The position numbers and the translations under genes were made by a program. 64,000 nt of DNA from Marinobacter sp. F4206 (GTDB lineage Bacteria > Pseudomonadota > Gammaproteobacteria > Pseudomonadales > Oleiphilaceae), in contig NZ_JAHXKI010000001.1 of assembly GCF_019392195.1 (NCBI RefSeq), positions 124,001-188,000 on the forward strand. The letters are read 5' to 3'. Below are positions 27,372 through 35,347 of the stretch, piece after piece. The notes beneath the pieces were generated by a model. It worked only from the letters and a program-made list of their open reading frames with translations. It made no database searches and was not told the DNA's origin. Every line of letters begins with the position of its first letter. The first letter of the stretch is position 1.

Positions 27372-28379
27372 TCACCCGATAACGTTCTCAACTGGCCGCC
27401 TGAGAGACCGCGGCATTTCCGGACCGTGCCCAATGCGCACGACAAGGTCCGGGCGACGATCTCCAATCCCGATTGCGTAAGCAAATTCAGGGCGAAGTGT
27501 CGCTACTTCCACGGGCTGGTTAATAAATGCCGTCCGCAGACCCAGAGCGGTCGCCCGAAGAGCGAGGCGCTGGTAACATCGGCCTGCTTCGATCCAGTGC
27601 GGTATGTTATTGGCCTCCGAGTAGAATACGGCAATGGCAGAAGAGCTTTGGATATGTTGCTTATCTTTTTTGTTCTGGTTTTTTGCAGAAAACGTGCACT
27701 TCATCGCTAGCGACCCGAGCCAACGGGGCACGGCAGGGTTGCCCATGGCGGGCCCGTAAAGTCCATCGCCTGAGCGCAACGCCTCCTTGCGACTAAACCG
27801 AATCCAGGACTGAATTTCATGAGCCCACGCAGGATCTGCAAACTGGGCTTCGTTGCCTCTAGAGACGTAGTCTGTAACCAGGTCTTTTTGCTCGGTGCTG
27901 GTCATCAAAAGCACCGACACGCCGTCACCATGGCCGGCGTCTTGAAGCGGTTCCAATTCCTTGGCCGTGAGCGGCGCGCCGTCATACTCTGAACGGCTGC
28001 ATTGGCGAACAGGAATCGCGTCGAAAAGAGCAGACTTCACGGCCGCAGCCTCTTCAAAGTCAACCTGGACCCCAGTTGTCGAGGCATCGAATCGACAGTG
28101 GCCCTTTAGCCCAGCTGCTTGCGCTGCAATCAGTAAATTCTCGGTGGCGCAGCCCAGGCTGGCGTAAAGGTGGTGATCATCCGGATCGACGGCTGGGCAA
28201 CGCCTGGACAGATCAGGAAGAACACGTATCCGATTGTATTCAAGTTTGAATATCCATGGCTGCGTATTATGACTGGAAGCGGCGAGAGTGGCGTACCGCA
28301 CCAGCTTTTTATAGTCGCATGGTGAGACATCAGGGGCGCTGTGGCACCAAGTTTCACTAACCGCGTCGGAATAGTTCAA
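27372..28379 (-). CDS. Acg-type nitroreductase-like flavoprotein
   Basis: 335 residues, double nitroreductase fold of the Acg family. N-terminal motif YATLAASSHNTQPWIFKL (FMN phosphate contact), YASLGCATENLLIAAQAAGL (about 92), and a second half with GAMGNPAVPRWL-like and GRCYQRLALRATALGLRTAFI segments. In mycobacteria Acg proteins sequester flavin and are dormancy-related; here the role is unknown. The promoter faces the prolyl-hydroxylase cassette. Confidence 0.85.
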   Translation of the reverse strand: MNYSDAVSETWCHSAPDVSPCDYKKLVRYATLAASSHNTQPWIFKLEYNRIRVLPDLSRRCPAVDPDDHHLYASLGCATENLLIAAQAAGLKGHCRFDASTTGVQVDFEEAAAVKSALFDAIPVRQCSRSEYDGAPLTAKELEPLQDAGHGDGVSVLLMTSTEQKDLVTDYVSRGNEAQFADPAWAHEIQSWIRFSRKEALRSGDGLYGPAMGNPAVPRWLGSLAMKCTFSAKNQNKKDKQHIQSSSAIAVFYSEANNIPHWIEAGRCYQRLALRATALGLRTAFINQPVEVATLRPEFAYAIGIGDRRPDLVVRIGHGPEMPRSLRRPVENVIG

Positions 28380-28486
28380 GGCAGCCTCCAGCTTCTAATC
28401 TGTGGACTATAGAGTATACAGTCATGCCATCAGCTTGTGCGCACAGTTCAAGGACTCTGAACTTCCAGAATACGACGCTCATTCAG

Positions 28487-28535
28487 GTTTCAACACAAAG
28501 TGCTAAATTCGGCGTCCAACTCAGGAGCCGGATTT
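28487..28535 (+). repeat. Left-arm copy of the transposon-end family (P4H cassette)
   Basis: 49 bp that align without gaps to 42874-42922 with 41 identities. Both carry the core AAGTGCTAAATTCG followed by CGTCC, CTCA, GAGCC and GATTT. It corresponds to the innermost site of the left arm of the complete element at 42756. The expected outer sites, which would fall near 28370-28430, were not found. Confidence 0.7.
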
Positions 28536-28556
28536 TCCCAAATCTGGCTGCAACTA

Positions 28557-29306
28557 ATGCGAGGGAGGGTCAGCAACCCTGAAGAATTTCTAAAAGGGTC
28601 TGAATACGCTAGACTCGTTTCTAATATGGATATACGCCTTCGAGATTTCTACGAAACTGGAAACCAGGTGAACGAAGACCCCACGATTGTGGTCTTCGAG
28701 GACTTTCTCGAGCCCGGGGAAGTCGAACAGCTGGTCAGCGCCGCACAATCCAAAATGAAGCAGGCCCTGGTCAGTGCTGCAAAATCCGGAGTCGAAAGCC
28801 CTGGCCGGACCGGCAGTAATTGCTGGATACCCCATGGCTACAACGTAATTGTCGAAGAACTGGCCCAGCGTGTTGCCGATGTCGTTGGTTTGCCGCTTCA
28901 GCATGCTGAATCCCTGCAAGTCGTTCATTATGGTGAGGATCAGCAGTACGCGCCCCATTATGATGCCTGGGATGCAGGCACGGAACGCGGCCAGCGTTGC
29001 ATGGCCCGGGGTGGGCAACGCCTGATTACCTGCCTGATGTACCTCAATGACCCGCAGCAGGGCGGTAGTACTTCCTTTCCCAATCTGGACATGGAAATCA
29101 GGGCCCGAAAAGGCCGTATGCTGCTGTTTCACAATTGTCAGCGGGGCAGCAATGTCCGCCATCCCGACACTCTGCATGGCGGCATGCCGGTATTGAATGG
29201 GGAAAAATGGGCCTGTAATTTCTGGTTTCGTGAGCAGCCCTATCAAACAGCACCGACTACGTCGCGTAAATCCCCACCAACTCCGAAATTCAAGCGTGTT
29301 ATCTAG
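28557..29306 (+). CDS. 2OG-Fe(II) oxygenase, prolyl 4-hydroxylase type
   Basis: About 249 residues from ATG 28557. Iron ligands: HYDAWD (HxD, about 139) and HPDTLHGGMPV near the C-terminus, with a 2-oxoglutarate-binding Lys in NGEKWACNFWF. MYLNDPQQGGSTSFPNL is the standard P4H strand. The longest frame opens at a GTG at 28500, but that codon lies inside the transposon-arm sequence, so ATG 28557 or 28626 is more likely. Flanked by arms of the mobile family, hence probably cargo. The substrate is unknown. Confidence 0.88.
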   Translation: MRGRVSNPEEFLKGSEYARLVSNMDIRLRDFYETGNQVNEDPTIVVFEDFLEPGEVEQLVSAAQSKMKQALVSAAKSGVESPGRTGSNCWIPHGYNVIVEELAQRVADVVGLPLQHAESLQVVHYGEDQQYAPHYDAWDAGTERGQRCMARGGQRLITCLMYLNDPQQGGSTSFPNLDMEIRARKGRMLLFHNCQRGSNVRHPDTLHGGMPVLNGEKWACNFWFREQPYQTAPTTSRKSPPTPKFKRVI

Positions 29307-29336
29307 GAGTGTATGGCAGCAGGCATGCGCGGGAAG

Positions 29337-29381
29337 TTTAGTACTTTGTGTTGAGTTTTTAAGCACTTTGCGTGGTCGTCA
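29337..29381 (+). repeat. Right-arm copy of the transposon-end family (P4H cassette)
   Basis: Two sites in the same orientation: TTTAGTACTTTGTGTTG (29337-29353) and TTAAGCACTTTGCGTGGTCG (29359-29378), starting 22 bp apart, ending in TCA at 29381. The reverse complement of the tip, TGACGACCACGCAAAGTGC, matches the tip of the complete element apart from one missing base and two substitutions. Confidence 0.75.
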
Positions 29382-29382
29382 C

Positions 29383-29793
29383 CTAAGACGGCATTTGTCT
29401 CTCCATGGCATGCCAGTGTTCAGGCAGATTCATCCACTTATATTTTGATTGCGTCCACACGTTAAATGTTGGCTCCGGCAGATTGGGATCGTTAAAGCAG
29501 CCTGCCGCAACGCCGGTCATGCCGGGGAACAGGTCTGCCTTGAAGAATACGGTGGACCCACAGTGCGGGCAGAAGCACGTGGTGTTGGTGTTTCCACTAT
29601 CGACTTCAAAACTGAAACCCTGTGCCTCACCGGAAATCTCCACAACCTGGTTGTTTCTGAAGTAGGTAAGCGCACCAAACGCTGACCCGGTTCTGCGTTG
29701 GCAATTGGTGCAGTTACAGGCCATAGAAATGGCTGGATCGTCTTGTACTGTGATTTGAAGCTGCCCACAGAGGCATTTTGCTGTGCGTTTCAT
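29383..29793 (-). CDS. GFA/CENP-V family zinc protein
   Basis: 136 residues from ATG 29793, which follows GAGAGGA. Zinc ligands are in CLCGQLQ, CNCTNCQRRTGSAFG and CFCPHCGSTVF. The family includes glutathione-dependent formaldehyde-activating enzyme relatives; the actual substrate is not known. Its start overlaps the stop of a 50-residue membrane peptide gene (ATGA), so they are coupled. A second GFA gene lies at 32176. Confidence 0.88.
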   Translation of the reverse strand: MKRTAKCLCGQLQITVQDDPAISMACNCTNCQRRTGSAFGALTYFRNNQVVEISGEAQGFSFEVDSGNTNTTCFCPHCGSTVFFKADLFPGMTGVAAGCFNDPNLPEPTFNVWTQSKYKWMNLPEHWHAMERQMPS

Positions 29794-29942
29794 TTCTGAA
29801 TCCTCTCGAATGTAGATAGTCCTGATAGCAACGGCATCCAATCTTTAAGAAAACCCGCCCCCAGGAACAGCACGAGGTAGTTAAAAACAGCGAGAAAAAC
29901 TAGGTAAGCGAAGACGCTGTAGTTGAGTTTGATGAGTTTCAT
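29790..29942 (-). CDS. 50-residue membrane peptide coupled to the GFA gene
   Basis: MKLIKLNYSVFAYLVFLAVF starts a hydrophobic segment of about 25 residues (ending LVLFLGAGFL), followed by KDWMPLLSGLSTFERIQK. CGGAG precedes the ATG at 29942 by about seven bases. The stop overlaps the GFA start. It may be the truncated N-terminus of a larger membrane enzyme (isoprenylcysteine-methyltransferase-like start) or a genuine small protein. Confidence 0.6.
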   Translation of the reverse strand: MKLIKLNYSVFAYLVFLAVFNYLVLFLGAGFLKDWMPLLSGLSTFERIQK

Positions 29943-30255
29943 AATGATCTCCGGTGTTCATTGTTTTAATTGCATGCAAAGGAGGGGTCGTTGCATGTGC
30001 TAAGTCGACCTGGGTATCCAATTCCCTGATGGATTCGATAAGGGGCTTGGCGCGCAGCTCCAATGTGGAATTCAGATTTTGGAGTCGAGAATCATGTTTG
30101 CCATAGCCGCTGAGCTCAGGGGTTAACACAAGTCGATCTGCTGCGTATTTGTCCCTCAGTTTTCTCCACAGGTCGCCACTACTGGCTGATCCATGAATCG
30201 CGACGATGGGGGTTCGCCCAGAATGGGACTTTGCGTGGTTCAAAAATCGATTCAT
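29881..30255 (-). pseudogene. Truncated alpha/beta hydrolase
   Basis: The first about 85 codons encode the start of an alpha/beta hydrolase: TPIVAIHGSASSGDLWRKL (oxyanion region), then LVLTPELSGYGKHDSR and ESIRELDTQVDL. The nucleophile elbow (GHSxGG) that should follow is absent; after about 30006 the frame runs into unrelated sequence that overlaps the 50-residue peptide gene. It is probably a deletion remnant. Confidence 0.65.
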
Positions 30256-30468
30256 GTGGAACACCCTGCTTGCTCTAATTAAGAACCTGCTCATATCTGT
30301 TTGAGCACTTCGACAGGGCTATTAACGCAAAACACACGCGCGAGAACTTGCAGAAAGTCTGGGGAAATCTGCAGAAGCGCTGACTATTGAAAAAACTGGA
30401 TTCAGGCTTAGGGAGTAGATTTGATCGTACGGGGTCAAGTGTGAGCCAAAGTCATCGTTTTGGTCGCA

Positions 30469-32034
30469 TTAAACGCCAAGACGCTCCAGGGAAGACTGAA
30501 CAAGCGCTCTGACTTTTCCGTGCCCGAAGGGAAGTGCCTTAAAAAAGTATTGATGGTCAATGTCGGGCTTGCGTCGTTTACCTCGCTCAAGCCACTTTTG
30601 TGCGGTGAGGGCGTCGCTATCCATTTCGCAGGTAGCGGCGGCGAGCAGATCCATCACCGCGATGGCTTCTGGTTGTTGCGCAGCTTTTTCAGCCCATATT
30701 CGAGCGTTTGAAATGTCCTCATCGGCGAGATAGGAAAACGCCTTAATGCCATAAAAACCATAGAGAAACGGATCTAATGGACTGAGCGAAATGGCTTGCT
30801 CCGAGTTGTGATAGCTGCGTTGCGCATCGCTCGTCATGAGTGATGCGAGGCCGTGAGCATAGAAGCCATGCGCGTAATTTGGGTTCAACGAAATAGCGCG
30901 CTCAAGCCAGGGGATGCTGAGATCTGTTTCGCCGTTAAGCCAGTGGCTACGTCCCATCACAAAGTTTGCCAGGGGGTCGAGACGGTCGAGCTCGACGCTT
31001 CGCTCTGCGCTTCCTATTGCTCTGCTTACAGAGGTCTTCCGATCAATGCCCGGATACAAGTTGAAAGCATTCTGAAACTCGGCCGCAGACAAACCCGCAT
31101 GCGCTCGAGCGAACTGCGGTTCAAGCTGTGTAGCGCGACGAAACAGCGCTGTTGCCTTTTCGTTATCGGTAGCGGTAAAGCGATAAAGATGAGCTGTGGC
31201 AAGGTGGTAGGCTTCCCAGGCGTCAAGGTTTTCAGCCGACTTCAATTGTGCACGCTGTGCTTCATTTTCAGAAATCTGAAGTTCAAGGCTTGAGATAAGT
31301 TGTTTGATAATGTCCTGACGAACTTCGTTGATCCACTCGTTTCGCATTTGAACCTGGTCTGCGACGAGCACAGCGCCGCTTTGAAGGTCTGACAATTCAT
31401 AGCTCAACGTGAAATAACCGCTATGAACTGTCAGAAACCCTGACAAGCAATATCGAACCGACGTGAGTTGGCAAAGCGTCTGTAAATCTGTTGTGCCATT
31501 CGCAACCTGGAAGGCACTCGAGCGAGAAATCACTTTCAGCCATCGTAATCGAGAGAGGGCTGTGATTATGTCATGCGCCAAACCGTGGGCCAGGATGTTG
31601 TTCTCTTTCTCCGATTTCGCATTAAACGGCAAGATAACGATGGATGGTCGATGATCTGTTGCTTCGTTTGCAGTAACAGAGGAGGGGGCTGATAAGAGAG
31701 GGCTATCCTGCGGAGAAGGATAAATCTCAACGTCGCCAATAAAACGGAAGCCGATACCGTGTTGAGTCTTTATAAAGCGTTGCGTCTTTCCATCATCACC
31801 AATGGCTTGTCGTGCACTTTTGATCCGACTGGATATGGCAGCATCCGACATCACGCGCCCCTGCCATACATGGTCAATCAGATCCTCTTTCGTGACCGTA
31901 CGATGCCTGTTCTCGATCAAAACCTGTAGCACCGTGAAAACCTGCGGCTCTACCTCAACAGGGCGATCGTAGCGTGTTATTCGATAGCTGCTGGTATCAA
32001 TCCGGTACTCGTTCAAGATGATAATCATGGGCAT
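30469..32034 (-). CDS. CadC-like winged-helix regulator with TPR-type region
   Basis: 521 residues. OmpR-type winged helix at about 10-100 (EPQVFTVLQVLIENRHRTVTKEDLIDHVW, with the recognition helix SDAAISSRIKSARQAIGDDG). Then an adenylate-cyclase-like segment (SIVILPFNAKSEKENNILAHGL) and a C-terminal tetratricopeptide-like array (WLERAISLNPNYAHGFYAHGLA). No membrane helix is evident, so it is a soluble relative of CadC/HilA. The target is unknown; the mobile-tip relic at 32118 lies just upstream. Confidence 0.85.
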   Translation of the reverse strand: MPMIIILNEYRIDTSSYRITRYDRPVEVEPQVFTVLQVLIENRHRTVTKEDLIDHVWQGRVMSDAAISSRIKSARQAIGDDGKTQRFIKTQHGIGFRFIGDVEIYPSPQDSPLLSAPSSVTANEATDHRPSIVILPFNAKSEKENNILAHGLAHDIITALSRLRWLKVISRSSAFQVANGTTDLQTLCQLTSVRYCLSGFLTVHSGYFTLSYELSDLQSGAVLVADQVQMRNEWINEVRQDIIKQLISSLELQISENEAQRAQLKSAENLDAWEAYHLATAHLYRFTATDNEKATALFRRATQLEPQFARAHAGLSAAEFQNAFNLYPGIDRKTSVSRAIGSAERSVELDRLDPLANFVMGRSHWLNGETDLSIPWLERAISLNPNYAHGFYAHGLASLMTSDAQRSYHNSEQAISLSPLDPFLYGFYGIKAFSYLADEDISNARIWAEKAAQQPEAIAVMDLLAAATCEMDSDALTAQKWLERGKRRKPDIDHQYFFKALPFGHGKVRALVQSSLERLGV

Positions 32035-32117
32035 GGCAGCCGATGTATTGTTTTAGCTAGTTTATACTGGCTTAGTTTGTCTTTGCGACCAGGAAGCGCC
32101 GGCCGAGAGCCGGCGTT

Positions 32118-32144
32118 TGCACGACCACAGGAAGTACTAGACTT
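32118..32144 (+). repeat. Solitary left tip of the transposon-end family
   Basis: TGCACGACCACAGGAAGTACTAGACTTC matches the left tip of the complete element (from 42756) at 20 of the first 24 bases. No second site at the expected spacing and no partner right end was found, so it is probably a relic. Confidence 0.45.
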
Positions 32145-32175
32145 CTGCAACAAATATCAGGGACATACACCGTTG

Positions 32176-32577
32176 TCATCGCTTCGGCAGCGGATCATCA
32201 ATGTTGATGATTCTGCGATCGTAGAAGAAATGACTACTGGGCTGGTAGCTCTCCGGAAGGGTGTGGTCGTGAGTTTTCAGAACCAACAGTTGTGAAATCA
32301 GCTTCCAGCCCATGGCGTTGGTGTTGTACAGCACCTCGCCGCAATCGCTGCAAAACACCCGCGTCATGCGCTTGGTGGGGTGCTGAAAGGTTTTCACCGA
32401 TTCCGCCCCCCGGGTAATCTCCACCTGCTCTGCCTCCCACGCCAGAACGGAGTGGTAGGGCACCTGAAGCAGGTCCCGGCAGTCTTCGCAGTGGCAGTAA
32501 CCATGTACCTTCGGGGCTCCGGTCATGGTGACTTCCACCGCGCCGCAATCGCAGTGGACGGCGTGTTGCTCTGTCAT
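32176..32577 (-). CDS. GFA/CENP-V family zinc protein (second copy)
   Basis: 133 residues from ATG 32577 after GAGGA. Zinc ligands in HCDCGAVEV, YCHCEDCRD and FCSDCGEVLYN. The glutathione-type second cysteine cluster is altered compared with the copy at 29383, so the two are paralogues rather than repeats. It lies downstream of cupin and mdaB genes on the same strand with an 11-nt gap, likely in one operon. Confidence 0.87.
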   Translation of the reverse strand: MTEQHAVHCDCGAVEVTMTGAPKVHGYCHCEDCRDLLQVPYHSVLAWEAEQVEITRGAESVKTFQHPTKRMTRVFCSDCGEVLYNTNAMGWKLISQLLVLKTHDHTLPESYQPSSHFFYDRRIINIDDPLPKR

Positions 32578-32587
32578 GGCGTTGTCC

Positions 32588-32971
32588 TCACGGTTTGTCT
32601 TCCACAATGATCGCAATCACGGTGTCAGCGCCGACGTTGGTCACCCGGTGGGTCCAGGCCTGATGCCACATCACGTGCCCGTCTGGTACCCAGGCCTCCA
32701 GGGTGTCGCCGTTGAGCGGTTCAATACTTAATTGGCCGCCCTGTTGGAAATATACGGTCTCATTGTTGTGCCGGTGCATCGCGTCTGATTCACCCGGCTC
32801 CAGCACCATTTTTAGCACCAGAACCTGATTGTTTTCTTTCAGTACGGTGTAATAGTCCGGCGATGCGATATGGGCAGCCTGGTGAGGCTCTTCCTCTGCC
32901 GTAACCACACCGGTCACCGACACGAGCAGTGCTGAAAGCAGCAGTCTTGCGTGTGTTCTGAGTGACACCAT
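32588..32971 (-). CDS. Exported cupin-domain protein
   Basis: 127 residues: signal peptide (about 1-25, ending VVTA), then a single cupin barrel. Motif 1 includes GESDAMHRHNNETVYF and motif 2 is in GHVMWHQAWTHRVTN. The histidines could bind a metal. Middle gene of the mdaB-cupin-GFA run; all three may respond to the HxlR regulator. Confidence 0.85.
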   Translation of the reverse strand: MVSLRTHARLLLSALLVSVTGVVTAEEEPHQAAHIASPDYYTVLKENNQVLVLKMVLEPGESDAMHRHNNETVYFQQGGQLSIEPLNGDTLEAWVPDGHVMWHQAWTHRVTNVGADTVIAIIVEDKP

Positions 32972-32982
32972 TGGCTCCTACC

Positions 32983-33573
32983 TTATCCCGGAATGTGGGC
33001 GTCGAGGTGTTGGGTAAAGCGCTGGAAGTCGTCTTCGACCTGCGGGTTTTTCATCACGTCGTAGCAGGCGAAGGTTTCCAGCGGTTCCATGGCAAAGAAT
33101 CGAAAGTTCATGTGCATGGGGAACAGCAGGTCGTCCACGCTTTTGCCCCGGAACAGGTATTCGTTCGGATCGTCGAAAGATTCTTTTGGCGCGTTGAAGG
33201 TCAGCGAGATTAGATACTTTTTACCCGCCAGTGTGCCGCCGGTGCCGTAATTCGCCTTGGGCGCATCTTCTGTGCGGCCATCGCCGTTGCATAGGGCGCC
33301 GCCCATGCCGGCGGTGTACACCTCGTCCATGTATTTCTTGAACGTCCAGGGCACGCCCATCCAGTTGACCGGGGTCTGCAAAATCACGATGTCTGCCCAT
33401 TGGTGGTTTTCCAGTTCCTGGTTCACGTCCCAGCCTTTGTCCACCTCCACGATTCGGGTCTGATGACCCTTCGCGGTCAGCAGTTCGTCGGCCATCTGCA
33501 CCAGGGTGCCGTTGAGTTTGCCCTCGGCAAAGGAGTAGTGGTGATGGGCATTAATGATGAGGATGTTGCTCAT
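32983..33573 (-). CDS. mdaB: NAD(P)H quinone reductase MdaB
   Basis: 196 residues, flavodoxin fold. INAHHHYSFAEGKLNGTLV (FAD phosphate loop), VILQTPVNWMGVPWTFKKYMDEV and YGTGGTLAGKKYLISLTFNAP are MdaB signatures. It performs two-electron quinone reduction. ATG 33573 follows GGAGG; the longer frame to 33696 crosses the promoter. It is divergent from the HxlR gene across a repeat-rich operator region. Confidence 0.92.
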   Translation of the reverse strand: MSNILIINAHHHYSFAEGKLNGTLVQMADELLTAKGHQTRIVEVDKGWDVNQELENHQWADIVILQTPVNWMGVPWTFKKYMDEVYTAGMGGALCNGDGRTEDAPKANYGTGGTLAGKKYLISLTFNAPKESFDDPNEYLFRGKSVDDLLFPMHMNFRFFAMEPLETFACYDVMKNPQVEDDFQRFTQHLDAHIPG

Positions 33574-33596
33574 TGGGCCTCCGATCTGTTCAGTTA

Positions 33597-33672
33597 GTAG
33601 GTTACTTGTCCGTTGCAGGTATACTATGGTTACCTGTATTAAGGGATCAATTAGTATACTTTTAGTAACCTG
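33597..33672. promoter_or_regulatory. Operator/promoter region between mdaB and the HxlR gene
   Basis: Nested inverted repeats: CAGGTA/TACCTG (33616-33621 and 33631-33636), GTATACTA/TAGTATAC (33619-33626 and 33652-33659), and TAGGTTACT/AGTAACCTG (33598-33606 and 33664-33672, one mismatch). The density of symmetrical half-sites between divergent genes points to HxlR binding. Confidence 0.6.
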
Positions 33673-33694
33673 CTTTTTTATTGAAGGTGTGATC

Positions 33695-34054
33695 ATGGGA
33701 AGCCATGTGGAAACAGACGCTCAAGGCCGAAAAACTGCAATCAATGTCTGCCTGGAACCCTGCGCCATTGAGCGCGGCATGCGTATCATCGGGGGCAAGT
33801 GGACGGGGTCGATCATCTTTCACCTGAAAGACGGCCCGGTACGCTTCAATGATTTGGCTCGCATGCTGGGCGGCGCCAGCAAGAAAATGATTGATCAGCG
33901 GCTGAAGGAGCTGGAAGCCCGACAGATGGTGGTGCGGAAAGTGATCAACGACCGGCCAGTGGCGGTGACCTACGAGCTGACAGACTTTGGGCGGAGTGCA
34001 TTGAAGATTCTGGATGAGTTGCGGGTGTGGTCAGACGAGCACAACATTAAGTAA
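33695..34054 (+). CDS. HxlR family redox-type regulator
   Basis: 119 residues, winged helix of the HxlR family (GGKWTGSIIFHLKDGPVRFNDL, then GGASKKMIDQRLKELEARQMV). Two cysteines near the N-terminus, in INVCLEPCAIERG, recall the redox cysteine of quinone-sensing YodB/QorR proteins. It probably represses mdaB and itself; sensing of quinones is inferred from the neighbour and the cysteines. ATG 33695 is the natural start; the frame from 33554 crosses the operators. Confidence 0.87.
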   Translation: MGSHVETDAQGRKTAINVCLEPCAIERGMRIIGGKWTGSIIFHLKDGPVRFNDLARMLGGASKKMIDQRLKELEARQMVVRKVINDRPVAVTYELTDFGRSALKILDELRVWSDEHNIK

Positions 34055-34133
34055 CTGACCTGAGAAAGCGCGATGAATTCTTGGATTGTGAACGTTCGCT
34101 TTGCGACCAAACTTGGAATTTCACATTGCTACA

Positions 34134-34541
34134 CTACTTCGGGAAATGACGACGTCGTGCGGTTTTAAGCATCGCGTTTCGCCCCCCGAAAATCCGCATT
34201 TGATGGTTGAGAATTTCAAAGCAGAACGTGTAATCATCCCGACCGTCTTTCATCTTCTGAAATTTTCCGATTGCCAAACCATATGCTGTTGAAGGCAATG
34301 AAGCACCCTTTACGTGCGTTTCGCTTTTGGCCTCGGTGGAATTCAGGAAATAATGATACAGCGCCGCCTTCATCAAGCAGTTTCTAGAATTAACTGCCCT
34401 GAATGAGAAAAAGCCGACAACTAGCGCAGTTACCAAGATCCCCGCGTAAAGCATATTGTCTGGGTAGACCACAATCTCTCTCCCTGATAGCGCACAGTGT
34501 ACCTTCGAGATGTTCTGTGCGCGCCTGGTATCAGGGGCCAA
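34134..34541 (-). CDS. Hypothetical membrane-anchored protein
   Basis: An open frame of 135 codons, or about 107 from the ATG at 34454, which begins with a hydrophobic helix (MLYAGILVTALVVGFFSFRA). The rest is polar and has no recognised domain (GRDDYTFCFEILNHQMRIFGGRN). No good ribosome site was found, so the start and even the gene are uncertain. Confidence 0.45.
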   Translation of the reverse strand: MAPDTRRAQNISKVHCALSGREIVVYPDNMLYAGILVTALVVGFFSFRAVNSRNCLMKAALYHYFLNSTEAKSETHVKGASLPSTAYGLAIGKFQKMKDGRDDYTFCFEILNHQMRIFGGRNAMLKTARRRHFPK

Positions 34542-34592
34542 GCAAGTCCCGGGTTTAACCGGTGGCTTGTGACCGTCTCAATCCGCAGCGGC

Positions 34593-34667
34593 TTAGCGAA
34601 AGCCGAGGAAGGAGAGAATTGCTAGAACGATAACTACGGCCCCAACGATATAAACGATATTGTTCAT
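34593..34667 (-). CDS. 24-residue membrane peptide
   Basis: The whole product is one transmembrane segment, MNNIVYIVGAVVIVLAILSF followed by LGFR. AAGG precedes the ATG by about nine bases. Peptides of this size and shape occur in other gammaproteobacteria, often near stress genes; here a CsbD gene lies 245 nt away on the same strand. Confidence 0.6.
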   Translation of the reverse strand: MNNIVYIVGAVVIVLAILSFLGFR

Positions 34668-34912
34668 AAGTGATGACCTTTTCCAGAACCTGTAATTTTG
34701 ATTGCGCCGCGTTCCCTGCGGCGGGTGATGCTACTCCCTGTATTGGCTGATCCATTGCCACATCGGGGTCTAGATTGATGTATCAGCGTTGCCGGGTCTG
34801 TACGCTGGCCCACATAGCGCAGGAAAAATGCTGGTGCGTACGGTCTGGTAGCTCAAATGCTGCCTGCGAAACAAGCCTGCAGGCAGCGAAATTAACGCAG
34901 GGTCGGGGTCTA

Positions 34913-35116
34913 TCAGCGTTTGGAGATTTGTTCGAAGTCTTTGATTTGCTTGTCCGCTTCGTCTCTGGTGACGCCATAAGCTTGCTGAATCTCGCCGGCT
35001 AGCTGTTCACGTCGGCCAGCAATCTCGTCGAGGCGGTCATCGGTCAGCTTGCCCCACTGCTCCTTCATTTTGCCCTTCAGTTCTTTCCAGTTGCCTTCGA
35101 TGGTGTACTTGTTCAT
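34913..35116 (-). CDS. CsbD family stress protein
   Basis: 67 residues with the CsbD signature NWKELKGKMKEQWGKLTDD and a helical charged remainder. ATG 35116 follows AGAGGA; the upstream frame extension to 35524 is antisense to the antiporter gene. General-stress expression is usual for this family. Confidence 0.9.
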   Translation of the reverse strand: MNKYTIEGNWKELKGKMKEQWGKLTDDRLDEIAGRREQLAGEIQQAYGVTRDEADKQIKDFEQISKR

Positions 35117-35347
35117 TTCAGGTCCTCTGGCCCTCTGGCCATTCAATCGGTTCATATAACGGCGGCCCATTTTCAGACAGAACCTGTGCCACCGGTGTTT
35201 CATCGTGCGTTGAAACCGTTTCACGGTCTGTGCGTTAACAAACACAGCCCGTTTCGGGTGTGGTAGCGCACAGAGGCCGCACCCGCTTCTCTGGCAAATT
35301 GGTTGTAGGAATAACCTTTTGAACCCTTGTGAGCCTGAGGTAGTCAT

